Below, in pieces: positions 1-7,991 of a stretch of 37,549 bases of DNA. The stretch is from contig DASZVJ010000061.1 of the NCBI GenBank assembly GCA_035547155.1, positions 1-37,549 of the forward strand, written 5' to 3'. The notes beneath the pieces are model-generated. The model was not told where the DNA came from and searched no databases. It saw only the letters and a program-made list of their open reading frames with translations. This stretch comes from CAZNMF01 sp035547155. GTDB lineage: Bacteria > Acidobacteriota > Vicinamibacteria > Vicinamibacterales > SCN-69-37. Within the stretch, counting starts at the first letter, position 1; each line of letters starts with the position of its first letter. A program made the translations under genes and the position numbers.

Positions 1-773
1 TCCTCGCGCAGCACGCCATCGCCCAGCACGACCAGACTGATCCGCGTGCGAAGGCCGTCCGGCAACGCTCGCATCGCTGCGGGCAGCAGATCGACGCCTT
101 TCCGATGACTGAGCTTGCCGACGTAGAGGAGCACGACGGTGTCATCGCGTACGCCGAGCGACGCACGAACGCGATCGCGGCACGCCGCGCGCGCGCCCTC
201 GTCCATCCGGAACGGTGTCGTGTCGACGCAGTACGGCGAGAACACGAGCCTGCCCTCGTCGACGCCGAGCTGGCGATAGTGCGCGTGCGATCGTTTGCCG
301 ATGTAGAGCAGCCGCGCACACGTGCGATAGGCGCGCCGCAATCCGGCGCGCCGCAGTGCGCCCTTCACTCGATTCGTCGTCTGCGCGTGGTCCGTCGTCT
401 CGCCGCGGAACAGCAGCGGACGCCCAAGACGCCACGCCGCATACCACGCCTGGCGATGAAAGGCCGGGCTGTAGCCGACGAGGAGAATGGCCGCGGGATC
501 GATCGCTCTGAGCGTTCCGCCAATACCGCGCGCGGACAGCCGCGCCAGATCCGGCTCCGTCGCATCTGGTGACCGCGAGAGAAACCGATGCGAATAGCCC
601 GAGAGCAAATCGGCGTCCCAGCTCACCGCCGCGCCGAATTCGGCGTCGCGATACTGGCGCACGCTGAAGTCGGATCCGTAGATCGCCGTCACGGCCACGC
701 CGTACTGCTGTTGAAGCGCGCGATAGACCGGTGCGTGATACTGCACCGGGTGCGTTTCGACGACCGCCAGCAT
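1..773 (-). CDS. GT4-family glycosyltransferase, C-terminus cut off by window edge
   Basis: I translated this from the reverse strand; it is open to the window edge, giving about 257 residues. It begins MLAVVETHPVQYHAPVYRAL, typical of the first beta strand and substrate loop of GT-B enzymes. Near residues 215-235 it has LLYVGKLSHRKGVDLL, the phosphate-binding strand that opens the C-terminal Rossmann domain of GT4 enzymes, followed by VVLGDG. The acidic EX7E region would lie beyond the edge. The ATG is 5 nt after the wzt stop, with AAGGG just upstream, so it is probably cotranscribed. By context it adds a sugar to the exported polysaccharide; donor and acceptor cannot be read from sequence. 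Confidence 0.85.
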   Translation of the reverse strand, partial: MLAVVETHPVQYHAPVYRALQQQYGVAVTAIYGSDFSVRQYRDAEFGAAVSWDADLLSGYSHRFLSRSPDATEPDLARLSARGIGGTLRAIDPAAILLVGYSPAFHRQAWYAAWRLGRPLLFRGETTDHAQTTNRVKGALRRAGLRRAYRTCARLLYIGKRSHAHYRQLGVDEGRLVFSPYCVDTTPFRMDEGARAACRDRVRASLGVRDDTVVLLYVGKLSHRKGVDLLPAAMRALPDGLRTRISLVVLGDGVLRE

Positions 774-778
774 CGCCC

Positions 779-2053
779 TTAGATCACGGACGTGCCCGTC
801 GAGCTGGCCACGCAATCCGACGCGAGATCGCCGCTCTGCGACGGCACGTGCAACTGGACGGGCACGTTGAGCCAGCCGGCCCAATCATCCTGGACGTGTC
901 CATGCGGCGTGCCGCCGAGGCGCAGCTCCGGCATCGCCATCCATTGCTCCACGAGGCGTCCGCCGGTCGCGTCGTTGCCGTCGTCGTACAACGCGAACGT
1001 CCATCGATAGACGCCGGGACGCAACGGCAATTGCGAAATCGCGACATCGACATGAGGCGTCTCAGGAGTCAGTTCCAGCGCGTCGAATCCCCACCCCGCC
1101 ACGACCTCGTCGTCAGGATCCAACACGGCGACGCGCAGATGGCCGTTGTGGATCGGCGCGCGGAGACCGAGGCGCACGCGCACGCTGAACGGCTCGGCGC
1201 CATCAACGAGCTGCGTCGTGCCGTCGTCGAGCGCCCATCCCGCAAACGTGCCGCCGCTCGACTGCTGCTCGGTGGAGATCGAGGCGGCTTCGTACGCGTG
1301 AAGGACGTCTTCCGTTGGGCCGAGCCCGCGAAGGCGGCCGCGGTCCAGCCAGAGGACCGTGCGGCACAGCCTCCGGATCTGCCCCATCTGATGCGAGACC
1401 AGCACGACCGTACGGCCCGCTCGACTGACTTCCTGCATCTTGCCCAGACAGCGCCGCTGGAACTCGGCATCGCCAACGGCGAGCACTTCGTCGACGAGCA
1501 GGATGTGCGCTTCGAGATGCGCGGCGACGGCGAAGGCCAGCCGCATCTGCATGCCGCTCGAATAGTGCTTGACCGGCGTGTCGAGAAATCGCTCGACGCC
1601 GGCAAACCCGACGATCTCGTCGAACCGACGGACGATCTCGCGCCGTTTCATGCCGAGGATCGAACCGTTGATGAAGATGTTCTCGCGGCCCGTGAGCTCG
1701 GGATGAAACCCCGATCCCACTTCGAGCAACGCACCGATACGGCCGTGCACGAGGGTCTGACCGCTCGTCGGCTCGGTAATCCGCGCGAGGACTTTCAGCA
1801 GCGTGCTCTTGCCCGAGCCATTGCGGCCGACGATGCCGACGACATCACCTTCGGACACCTCGAACGAGACGGCGTCCAGCGCCTGGACGATGCTCGATGG
1901 CGGCGATGGCTCGGTCCTGCCGCCCTTGAACGCGCGCACGAACGCCGACGCGCCCGCGATCAGACTGTCCCCGAGCACACCGAACGGGCGGCGCTCGCCG
2001 AGCACGTACTGCTTGCCGACGCGATCCGCGACGATGACGGCTGGCCCACTCAT
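779..2053 (-). CDS. wzt: Polysaccharide ABC transporter ATP-binding protein with C-terminal glycan-binding domain (Wzt type)
   Basis: The 424-residue protein has an N-terminal ATPase and a C-terminal extension. Walker A GRNGSGKST is at 76-84, the signature YSSGMQMRL at 164-172, Walker B HILLVDEVL at 183-191 and the H-loop His at 221. Residues about 268-424 form a beta-rich module resembling Wzt-C, which in E. coli O9a binds the modified non-reducing end of the finished chain. Such a domain suggests export of full-length, end-capped glycan (inference). I chose the ATG at 2053 because it lies 5 nt after the wzm stop; the frame is open further upstream but that part is a non-coding shadow. Confidence 0.93.
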   Translation of the reverse strand: MSGPAVIVADRVGKQYVLGERRPFGVLGDSLIAGASAFVRAFKGGRTEPSPPSSIVQALDAVSFEVSEGDVVGIVGRNGSGKSTLLKVLARITEPTSGQTLVHGRIGALLEVGSGFHPELTGRENIFINGSILGMKRREIVRRFDEIVGFAGVERFLDTPVKHYSSGMQMRLAFAVAAHLEAHILLVDEVLAVGDAEFQRRCLGKMQEVSRAGRTVVLVSHQMGQIRRLCRTVLWLDRGRLRGLGPTEDVLHAYEAASISTEQQSSGGTFAGWALDDGTTQLVDGAEPFSVRVRLGLRAPIHNGHLRVAVLDPDDEVVAGWGFDALELTPETPHVDVAISQLPLRPGVYRWTFALYDDGNDATGGRLVEQWMAMPELRLGGTPHGHVQDDWAGWLNVPVQLHVPSQSGDLASDCVASSTGTSVI

Positions 2054-2058
2054 GCGGC

Positions 2059-2913
2059 TCACACGATGTCGGCGAACGTCCGCTCCGTGCGCAGGAAATA
2101 GTAGGCCCCGCACAGGAGCAACGCGAGCGCGACGCCGGCCGACGTCACGAGCGGCAGCCAGCCCGGCCATGCGCCGCCGATGATGGCCCATCGGAATCCC
2201 TCGACGACGCCGACCATCGGATTCAAGGCATAGAGCGCGCGCCACCGTTCCGACACGATGAGCGACGTGGGATAGGCGACCGGCGTCGCGAACAGCCAGA
2301 GCTGCGTCAAGAGCGGCAACGTGTAGCGGACGTCGCGATACCGCACGTGCAGCGCCGACAACCAGAGACTGGCGGCCACGGCCGTAATGACGGCGAGAAG
2401 CGTCCAGAGCGGAATCGTGATGGCCGCGACGCCGGGCCAGATGCCGTAGAACAGCGCGAGTCCGAACAGCAGCGCGAGCGAGATCGCGAAATCGACGATG
2501 GCGACGGCGACCGCCGCGAGCGGCAGCATCAGCCGCGGAAAATACACCTTCGTCAGCATCTGCTGATTGGCGACGACGCTGGTGCTCGCCTCGGTGAGCG
2601 AGTACGCGAACATCTGCCACGGAAGCAGCCCGGCGAACGCGAAGATGGGATACGGCACGCCGTCGGTCGGCACCTTCGCGAGCTTGCCGAAGAACACCGT
2701 GAAGACCGCCATCGTCGACAACGGCTGTATCACGGCCCAGACGACGCCGAGCGCCGTCTGTTTGTAGCGGACCCGGATCTGGCGCCAGGCCAGCATGCCG
2801 AGCAGCTCTCGAAACTCCCACAGCTCGCCCAGCCGCAGCGGCGCCCAGCCACGCGTCGGCGCGATCCGATACGTCGGACGATCGTTGAACGGATTGGCGT
2901 GCGAGACAGACAC
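2059..2913 (-). CDS. wzm: Polysaccharide ABC transporter permease (Wzm type)
   Basis: A 284-residue integral inner-membrane protein of the ABC-2 family with about six hydrophobic segments. The N-terminal amphipathic region reads RQIRVRYKQTALGVVWAVIQP, matching the conserved RDLKVRYKQTxLGxxWxxlqP of Wzm/TagG/KpsM permeases. With Wzt next door it forms the half-transporter pair that moves undecaprenyl-linked glycan across the inner membrane. The start is GTG, with AGG about 8 nt upstream. It is separated from the upstream kinase gene by 67 nt containing a perfect 7-bp GC hairpin. Confidence 0.93.
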   Translation of the reverse strand: MSVSHANPFNDRPTYRIAPTRGWAPLRLGELWEFRELLGMLAWRQIRVRYKQTALGVVWAVIQPLSTMAVFTVFFGKLAKVPTDGVPYPIFAFAGLLPWQMFAYSLTEASTSVVANQQMLTKVYFPRLMLPLAAVAVAIVDFAISLALLFGLALFYGIWPGVAAITIPLWTLLAVITAVAASLWLSALHVRYRDVRYTLPLLTQLWLFATPVAYPTSLIVSERWRALYALNPMVGVVEGFRWAIIGGAWPGWLPLVTSAGVALALLLCGAYYFLRTERTFADIV

Positions 2914-2934
2914 GGCTAGACCTGCAACCGCGGG

Positions 2935-2950
2935 CGGCGCGAGCGCGCCG
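2935..2950. other. Small GC hairpin between wzc-like and wzm genes
   Basis: CGGCGCG and CGCGCCG form a perfect 7-bp stem with a 2-nt loop in the 67-nt gap between the tyrosine kinase stop (2981) and the wzm start (2913). There is no T-run, so it is not an obvious intrinsic terminator. It could tune mRNA stability or readthrough between the two parts of the operon. Confidence 0.35.
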
Positions 2951-2980
2951 TGGACCTCGCACGCGACGCGCGCATCGCCC

Positions 2981-5212
2981 TCACGCGCGATTGGCCGAGC
3001 GTTGGTAGTACTTGCCGTATTCCGTGCGGTAGTACGGCGAGTAGTAGTACGAGTGGCGCTGGACGTTGACGCGATTCAGCACGGCGCCGATGAACTTCGC
3101 GTTCGCGCCGCGCAGCTGCTCGACGGCGGCAATCGCGTTCTGCCGCGGCGTCATCTCCGAGCCGACGACGAAGAGCACGCCGCCTGCGGTGTTCGCGACG
3201 ACGGCCGCGTCGGTCACGGGCATGACCGGCGGCGCGTCGATGATCACCCAGTCGAAGCGGCGCTTCAGCTCGGCGACCAGCTCGAGGTACTTCGGCGAGC
3301 ACAGCAGCTCGACCGGATTCGGCGGCACATGGCCGGCGCCGAGGAACGTCAGATTCTTCACCGACGTCGGACGCAGCGCGTCGGCGAGCGACGCCTCGGC
3401 CACCAGCACATTCGACAGCCCTGGCTCCTGCGATCGGCCGAGCGCCTCGTGCATGCGCGGCCGCCGCATGTCGGCGTCGACGACGACCGTCCGCTGCCCA
3501 GCCTGGGCAAGCGTGATCGCGAGGCTGCTCGAGACCAGCGTCTTGCCTTCGTGCGGCCCGGTGCTCGTCACGACGACCGCTCGCGCGCCCTCGTCGGCGG
3601 TCGAGAACAGCACCGCCGTTCTCACGGCGCGAATCGCTTCCGAGAACGCCGGCGGCGAATCCGGGTGCAGCAGCGGCGCCTCGCCGTTGTGATCGGGGCC
3701 CGCGAACGTCGGGATCATCCCGAGGAACGGCAGCTGCAGGTGGGTCTTGATCTCTTCCGGCACCTTGATGCGGCTGTCGAAGTACTCGACGCCAAAGGCC
3801 AGGGCGCACGCGAGCACCAATCCGCCGAGCGCGGCGACCATCAAGTCGCGGCTGGTCTGCGGCAGCACCGGCACGCGCGGCACTTCCGCCCGATCCAGCA
3901 CCTGGATGTTCGTGCCGTGATACTCGTTGGCCGCGCCGGTCTCCTTCGCGCGGGCGAGCAGCGTCTCGTACAGCTGCCGGTTGCTCGTCGCCTCGCGATC
4001 GAGCTGCGCGTAATCGAGCATCTTGCGATCGAGTCCCGTCGCCTCGCGCTGCTGCGCGTCGAGGCTCTGTTGCAGGCTGTCTTCTTTCTGCTTGGCCGCG
4101 TCGTATTCGGCCTGCACGGATCCGGCGACCTTCTTGATCTCGGCCGCCATGTCCTGCTTCGCGGTGTCGATCTGTTTGGCGAGATCGCGCATGGCGGGAT
4201 AGGCCGGGCCGTACTGCGTGCTCAGCCGCGCGCGCTCGCTCTCGCGCTGCGCGATATCGGCCTTGAGCTTCTGCACGACCGCGCTCGCCATGACGGCCGG
4301 AAAGGAGTCGAGCGGCTCGCCGCGCTGCTGGAGATCGGTCAGCGTCTTGTAGTTCGCTTCCTTCTCCATGCGCTCGATGCGGGCCTGCACGAGCTGCTGG
4401 TTGAGCGCATTGAGCTTCTGCACGACGATGTTCTGCTTGTCGTCGACGGAGCTCGCGTTGTGCTGCTCTTTGTACTCCTGGAGCCGGCGCTCGCTGTCCT
4501 CGACGAGCTTCCGCTGCTCCTCCAACTGCGACGTCAGCCACGAGTTCGTCTGCGACGTCGCGGCCTCTCGGAACTCGACGCTCTGCTTGATGTACTGATC
4601 CGCCAGCGTGTTCACGGCGACGGCGGCATACTCCGCATCCGGCGATCGGAACTTCACGTCGACGAGCCGCGAGTTGCGAATGGGCATGACCGTGATGCCG
4701 GCCAGGATGCGATCGACGCGCACCGACGCGTAGACCGAGGCGGGGTCACCCTCCGTCGACGACGGCGTGGCACCCGGCGCCGGCGTCTTCGCGAAGAGCG
4801 CGGTCAGCGACGACAGGCCGCGCTCGATCAGCGCGGCCGGACTGAACGACCATCCACTCGCGGCCGGCACGCGCTCGATGCGCGTCTCGAGCGCGCCCGC
4901 CGTGCGTGCCGCGAGCGCGCGGCTCTGCAGAATCCGGTACTGCGTGGGATAGAAATCGTCCTGATACCACGAGTCGCGATCTTCGAGCACCGTGTTCAGC
5001 GACGTCGCGCGCCGTGCGTCCTTCTCGATCATCAACTGCGTCCGCGCCTCGTACACCGGCACGGTCCGCAGCGATCCGATCGCGCCGGAGAGAAAGACGA
5101 GCAGGAATCCCGGGATGGCGATCCAGCGCCGCTTGTACAGCACGCGCAGGTAGTCCGTGGGATGCCAGGACGCCTTGGTGGAGGGGCCCGAAGACGCGGG
5201 ATGGTGAGCCAT
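2981..5212 (-). CDS. Polysaccharide co-polymerase / bacterial tyrosine kinase (Wzc/ExoP type)
   Basis: A 743-residue fusion of a Wzz chain-length domain with a BY-kinase domain. The first membrane segment is about 31-50, a periplasmic part rich in coiled coil follows, and the second membrane segment is near 455-475. The cytoplasmic kinase has Walker A STGPHEGKT (550-558, Lys557), Walker A' VVVDADMRRP (576-585) and Walker B VIIDAPP (Asp659). The last 25 residues carry eight tyrosines, the usual autophosphorylation cluster. Such proteins contact OPX export proteins and set polymer length through phosphorylation cycling. ATG at 5212 has GAGGT about 9 nt upstream. Its presence beside an ABC transporter rather than Wzx/Wzy genes is notable. 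Confidence 0.93.
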   Translation of the reverse strand: MAHHPASSGPSTKASWHPTDYLRVLYKRRWIAIPGFLLVFLSGAIGSLRTVPVYEARTQLMIEKDARRATSLNTVLEDRDSWYQDDFYPTQYRILQSRALAARTAGALETRIERVPAASGWSFSPAALIERGLSSLTALFAKTPAPGATPSSTEGDPASVYASVRVDRILAGITVMPIRNSRLVDVKFRSPDAEYAAVAVNTLADQYIKQSVEFREAATSQTNSWLTSQLEEQRKLVEDSERRLQEYKEQHNASSVDDKQNIVVQKLNALNQQLVQARIERMEKEANYKTLTDLQQRGEPLDSFPAVMASAVVQKLKADIAQRESERARLSTQYGPAYPAMRDLAKQIDTAKQDMAAEIKKVAGSVQAEYDAAKQKEDSLQQSLDAQQREATGLDRKMLDYAQLDREATSNRQLYETLLARAKETGAANEYHGTNIQVLDRAEVPRVPVLPQTSRDLMVAALGGLVLACALAFGVEYFDSRIKVPEEIKTHLQLPFLGMIPTFAGPDHNGEAPLLHPDSPPAFSEAIRAVRTAVLFSTADEGARAVVVTSTGPHEGKTLVSSSLAITLAQAGQRTVVVDADMRRPRMHEALGRSQEPGLSNVLVAEASLADALRPTSVKNLTFLGAGHVPPNPVELLCSPKYLELVAELKRRFDWVIIDAPPVMPVTDAAVVANTAGGVLFVVGSEMTPRQNAIAAVEQLRGANAKFIGAVLNRVNVQRHSYYYSPYYRTEYGKYYQRSANRA

Positions 5213-5225
5213 GCGGATAAGACCT

Positions 5226-6056
5226 CTACATGAACCGTTTGGGCACGGTAATGGTATCGCCCGGTTGAATCATCGTCTTGTCGAGATCGACCTTGTCGAG
5301 CCGCTTGCCATTTCGCAGCACGCGAACGCGATTCACCGCGCCGAGCTCGGTCACGCCGCCGGCCAGCGACAGCGCCTGACGCAGCGTCGTCCCGGCCTCG
5401 ACCGTGTACCCGCCGGGGCGGCTGACCTGGCCGTCGATATAGACCTGACGCGCCTTGCTGACGACGATGCGGTCGCCATCCTCGACGAGCGTCGCCGTCG
5501 CGAACTCTCCACTCTCGATCTGTTTTCGGCTCAACGTGATGACATCATCATCGTTGTCGTCGGCGGCGGCGGGCGGCCCCGCCCCCTCGGCCGTGCGGCT
5601 CTTCGGCGCGCGGATGAGCAGCACCTCGTCGCCGGCGTCCGGCGCGGCGCCGCCGGCTTTGACCAGCGCGCTGAAGACGCTCAACTCGCCGGAAAACGCG
5701 AACTCGCCCTTGTTGTTGACGGCGCCGGAGACCGTCACCTTCTTGTTCGCGGTCTGCAACAGCTCGACCGACACCTGCGGCGAGCCGACCAGGACTTGGG
5801 CCGCCACCAGACGTTTTGCGAGCTCGGTCCCGAGCTCTCGCGCCGTGAGGCCTTCGGCCTTGACGCGGCCGACGTACGGGTAGTCGATGGCCCCGTCAGC
5901 GTCGACGAGAAACGGCCCGGTCGGCATCTCCGTGCCGACGACCGTCACCTTGACCTGGTCGCGAGCCGCGATCGTCGGCGCCTGCTGCGCGTCGAGCGCG
6001 CCGACGCCGAGCGCCATCAGGCCCGCCACGAGCCACATCCGCCATCTACATGCCAT
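5226..6056 (-). CDS. Polysaccharide export protein with SLBB domains (OPX/Wza-like, short form)
   Basis: 276 residues. An N-terminal signal peptide ends around LGVGALDAQ with no lipobox cysteine, so it is probably a soluble or peripherally attached periplasmic protein. A Poly_export domain (about 28-100, with FLVDADGAIDYPYVGRVKAEGLT) is followed by two SLBB modules (about 105-180 and 195-270). A low-complexity acidic linker, AAADDNDDDV, interrupts the first. The protein stops right after the second SLBB (TITVPKRFM), so the outer-membrane alpha-helical barrel segment of E. coli Wza is absent. OPX proteins of this type are thought to need a separate beta-barrel; one is encoded next to it with an 11-nt overlap. 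Confidence 0.9.
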   Translation of the reverse strand: MACRWRMWLVAGLMALGVGALDAQQAPTIAARDQVKVTVVGTEMPTGPFLVDADGAIDYPYVGRVKAEGLTARELGTELAKRLVAAQVLVGSPQVSVELLQTANKKVTVSGAVNNKGEFAFSGELSVFSALVKAGGAAPDAGDEVLLIRAPKSRTAEGAGPPAAADDNDDDVITLSRKQIESGEFATATLVEDGDRIVVSKARQVYIDGQVSRPGGYTVEAGTTLRQALSLAGGVTELGAVNRVRVLRNGKRLDKVDLDKTMIQPGDTITVPKRFM

Positions 6057-7266
6057 ATGTCACCGTTCCCCCGATGCGCATGCCGTGATAGCCGTTGCCG
6101 GCAAGACTCGACCGCCGTTCCGCACGGTCGACGTCGAGGCCCACGCGGACGTCCGTCCCGAGGCGCCGCCCCACGCCAAATCCATAGACGTCGACGTGGT
6201 CCCGGCGGGCGGTGGCCGTCGCGAACGCCGAACCGGCCTCCGCGCGATAGTCCAGCCGCGTCCGTGCGAAGCGTCCGACGACATCCCATCCCGACCCGAT
6301 GGCCTGCGTGACCGTCAGGTCGGCGCCGGTCGCCACGAAATACGGGTCCGCGAGGTTGTACGAGAAGTCGACGTCGCGATTGATGCCGACGCCCAGGCGC
6401 GTGAGATCGCGCAACAGGTAGCTGAGATCGACGTCGGCGACGAGCCCTTCGAACTCGGGAATGTCGGCGGTCCGCGGCGAGAAGCGGCGCACCCCGACGT
6501 ACGCGCTGCCGGAGATCAGGGCCAGCGGTTTCATCTCGATCCCCGGCATCACGAAGAAGCTGGTCGCGTCGCGCGCCGGCGAGTGCAGGAACTGCACGTC
6601 CTCGTGGCCCGCACGAACCGCGAACGTGGTCAGGGGCGTGAGCGTGTACCGCGCGGTCATGGTCGTCTCGATCTCGCGCCTGCTGAGAATATCGTCGAGG
6701 TTGACGCTCTGGAAGATGAGATCGTCGAAGACGATACGCCGCCGCTCCTGCGCCAGGTCAATCGACAACTTGGCTCCGACCTTCGCGGTCACGCCCGCCG
6801 CCACGGCCTTCGTCTGTTGACGGACGCGCGCGTCGAGCTCGATGTTGGGACGTTCGCGGCTCTGCTCGAAGCGCGCCGCGACGTGCGGCACGATGTAACC
6901 GAGCGAAACATCGGCGGCGCCGGCCTGCGAGGCGTCGAACGCACGCTGCGACGACGACTGCTGGAAATAGTGCCAATCGAGCATCGAGCGGCCCGTCACC
7001 ATCGCACGGCCCGCGCGCAGCCACTCGTCGAGCGCCGGACCGACGGCAAACGTGACGTCCTGCGTGGCGTCGGTCGCCGTGTTGTAGACGTTGGTGTCGA
7101 CGCCGACGTCGCGGATGTTGAGACGCGGATCGAGGGCCAACCCGCCGAGCTGCACCCGCGCTTGCGACGCGGCGTCCGGCGAGGGCGTCTGCGCGTGTGC
7201 GACCGATGCGGCGGCGCACACGGCCACGCACGCGATCGACACGGACCAGGGTGGGAGGTATTTCAC
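6046..7266 (-). CDS. Outer-membrane beta-barrel protein, likely partner of the OPX export protein
   Basis: 406 residues with a Sec signal peptide (MKYLPPWSVSIACVAVCAAASVAHA) and then many alternating amphipathic strands. The C-terminus (RIGGTVTYGM) is a final beta strand, though without the usual aromatic end residue. It resembles the outer_membrane_beta-barrel/BBP2-like proteins of exopolysaccharide loci. The end overlaps the OPX gene by 11 nt, so translation is probably coupled. Because the neighbouring OPX protein lacks its own membrane-spanning part, the simplest reading is that this barrel is the outer-membrane exit channel for the polymer. Function is inferred from fold type and context. 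Confidence 0.78.
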   Translation of the reverse strand: MKYLPPWSVSIACVAVCAAASVAHAQTPSPDAASQARVQLGGLALDPRLNIRDVGVDTNVYNTATDATQDVTFAVGPALDEWLRAGRAMVTGRSMLDWHYFQQSSSQRAFDASQAGAADVSLGYIVPHVAARFEQSRERPNIELDARVRQQTKAVAAGVTAKVGAKLSIDLAQERRRIVFDDLIFQSVNLDDILSRREIETTMTARYTLTPLTTFAVRAGHEDVQFLHSPARDATSFFVMPGIEMKPLALISGSAYVGVRRFSPRTADIPEFEGLVADVDLSYLLRDLTRLGVGINRDVDFSYNLADPYFVATGADLTVTQAIGSGWDVVGRFARTRLDYRAEAGSAFATATARRDHVDVYGFGVGRRLGTDVRVGLDVDRAERRSSLAGNGYHGMRIGGTVTYGM

Positions 7267-7384
7267 GACGACATCGGATCCACGCCGCGAGCCGGCCGGG
7301 CACTGGCCGTCCGCGGGCGCGATCTTCGAGAAGAGTCAGAAAGGCGCGCCGAGGCGGCGCGCCACGTACTGAACAAGCTCGCGA

Positions 7385-7828
7385 CTAGCGGCTGACGCTT
7401 TCGGTCGCCACGGCGACCGCCGCGACCGTGCCGGCTCCCGCGGCCAGCAGCCACAACGCGGCTGGAGCCGCGCCGCAATCGATGTTCACGTTCGAGCGGT
7501 CCGCCGCGTTCGAGAACAGCGGAAACGGCCCTTCGGTGCAGACGACTTTCTTGTCCTTCACCTGCAAGAGCTCGACGAGAAACTTCTTCTGCAGCTCGAG
7601 GTTCGAGAACGCGAACCGGCCGCGCGCGTCGAGCGGAATCGTGTTCACGAGCTGCCCCGACTCGGCGTCGCGCAGCTGCACCGCGTAGTTGGTATACGGC
7701 TTCTTCGCCTCGTCGGTGGCTTTCCCGCTGATGCTGCCGGTCGCGACCGGCTGCTGTGCGAACGCAGGAAACGCACCCGCGGTCAGCAGGCCCACAAGCG
7801 CGATGGCAACGGCCCGTCGAATCACCAT
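7385..7828 (-). CDS. Small secreted protein with carboxypeptidase-regulatory-like fold, unknown role
   Basis: 147 residues from the ATG at 7828; the frame is open 14 codons further up, but AGGA immediately precedes this ATG and the signal peptide (MVIRRAVAIALVGLLTAGAFPAFA) starts here. The mature part (GSISGKATDEAKKPYTNYAVQLRD...GRFAFSNLELQKKFLVEL) looks like a single beta-sandwich of the CarboxypepD_reg/SpaA type. Two cysteines (CTEGPF, IDCGAAP) may form a disulfide. A hydrophobic Ala-rich segment near the C-terminus, AALWLLAAGAGTVAAVAVAT, could anchor it in the membrane. It is the first gene of the export transcription unit and lies 118 nt ahead of the barrel gene. I do not know its function. 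Confidence 0.72.
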   Translation of the reverse strand: MVIRRAVAIALVGLLTAGAFPAFAQQPVATGSISGKATDEAKKPYTNYAVQLRDAESGQLVNTIPLDARGRFAFSNLELQKKFLVELLQVKDKKVVCTEGPFPLFSNAADRSNVNIDCGAAPAALWLLAAGAGTVAAVAVATESVSR

Positions 7829-7902
7829 GTTTCCTGGAGCTGCCTTTCTGGATCCGCGTTGGAGCGGCAAAACATGCCTTTACAGCCCTGCGCGGTCGAT
7901 CG

Positions 7903-7931
7903 ATGTTGAGCCAAGGCCCCGGCGCTGTCAA
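7903..7931 (-). promoter_or_regulatory. Candidate sigma-70 promoter of the polysaccharide export operon
   Basis: On the minus strand a perfect TTGACA (7931-7926) is followed after 17 nt by CAACAT (7908-7903), which keeps the strongly conserved A2, A5 and T6 of the -10 box. The predicted transcript would start about 65-70 nt before the ATG at 7828. No sigma-54 type GG-N10-GC box was seen, which matters because the adjacent regulator belongs to the sigma-54 activator family. Confidence 0.5.
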
Positions 7932-7947
7932 GCGCACACCAGGCTCG

Positions 7948-7988
7948 TGTATCGAACGTCGCGCTGAAATGTGCACTTCTCGATACAG
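7948..7988. promoter_or_regulatory. Inverted repeat TGTATCGA-N24-TCGATACA, candidate operator
   Basis: TGTATCGA at 7948-7955 and TCGATACA at 7980-7987 form a perfect 8-bp dyad spaced by 24 nt, between the regulator stop (7992) and the export promoter. Read on the minus strand, the distal half is CTGTATCGA-N7-ACATTT. The same composite with the same 7-nt gap occurs at 10847-10868 upstream of the NusG-like gene, and CTGTATCGA also abuts the lipoprotein start at 9967. The dyad form suggests a dimeric DNA-binding protein. The Fis-type regulator at 7992-9413 is the nearest candidate (inference). Confidence 0.5.
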
Positions 7989-7991
7989 TCC

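Noticed and set aside
7829..7991. Sigma-54 promoter before the export operon
   Set aside because: No GG-N10-GC element was found on the minus strand; a sigma-70 pair with a perfect TTGACA is present instead.
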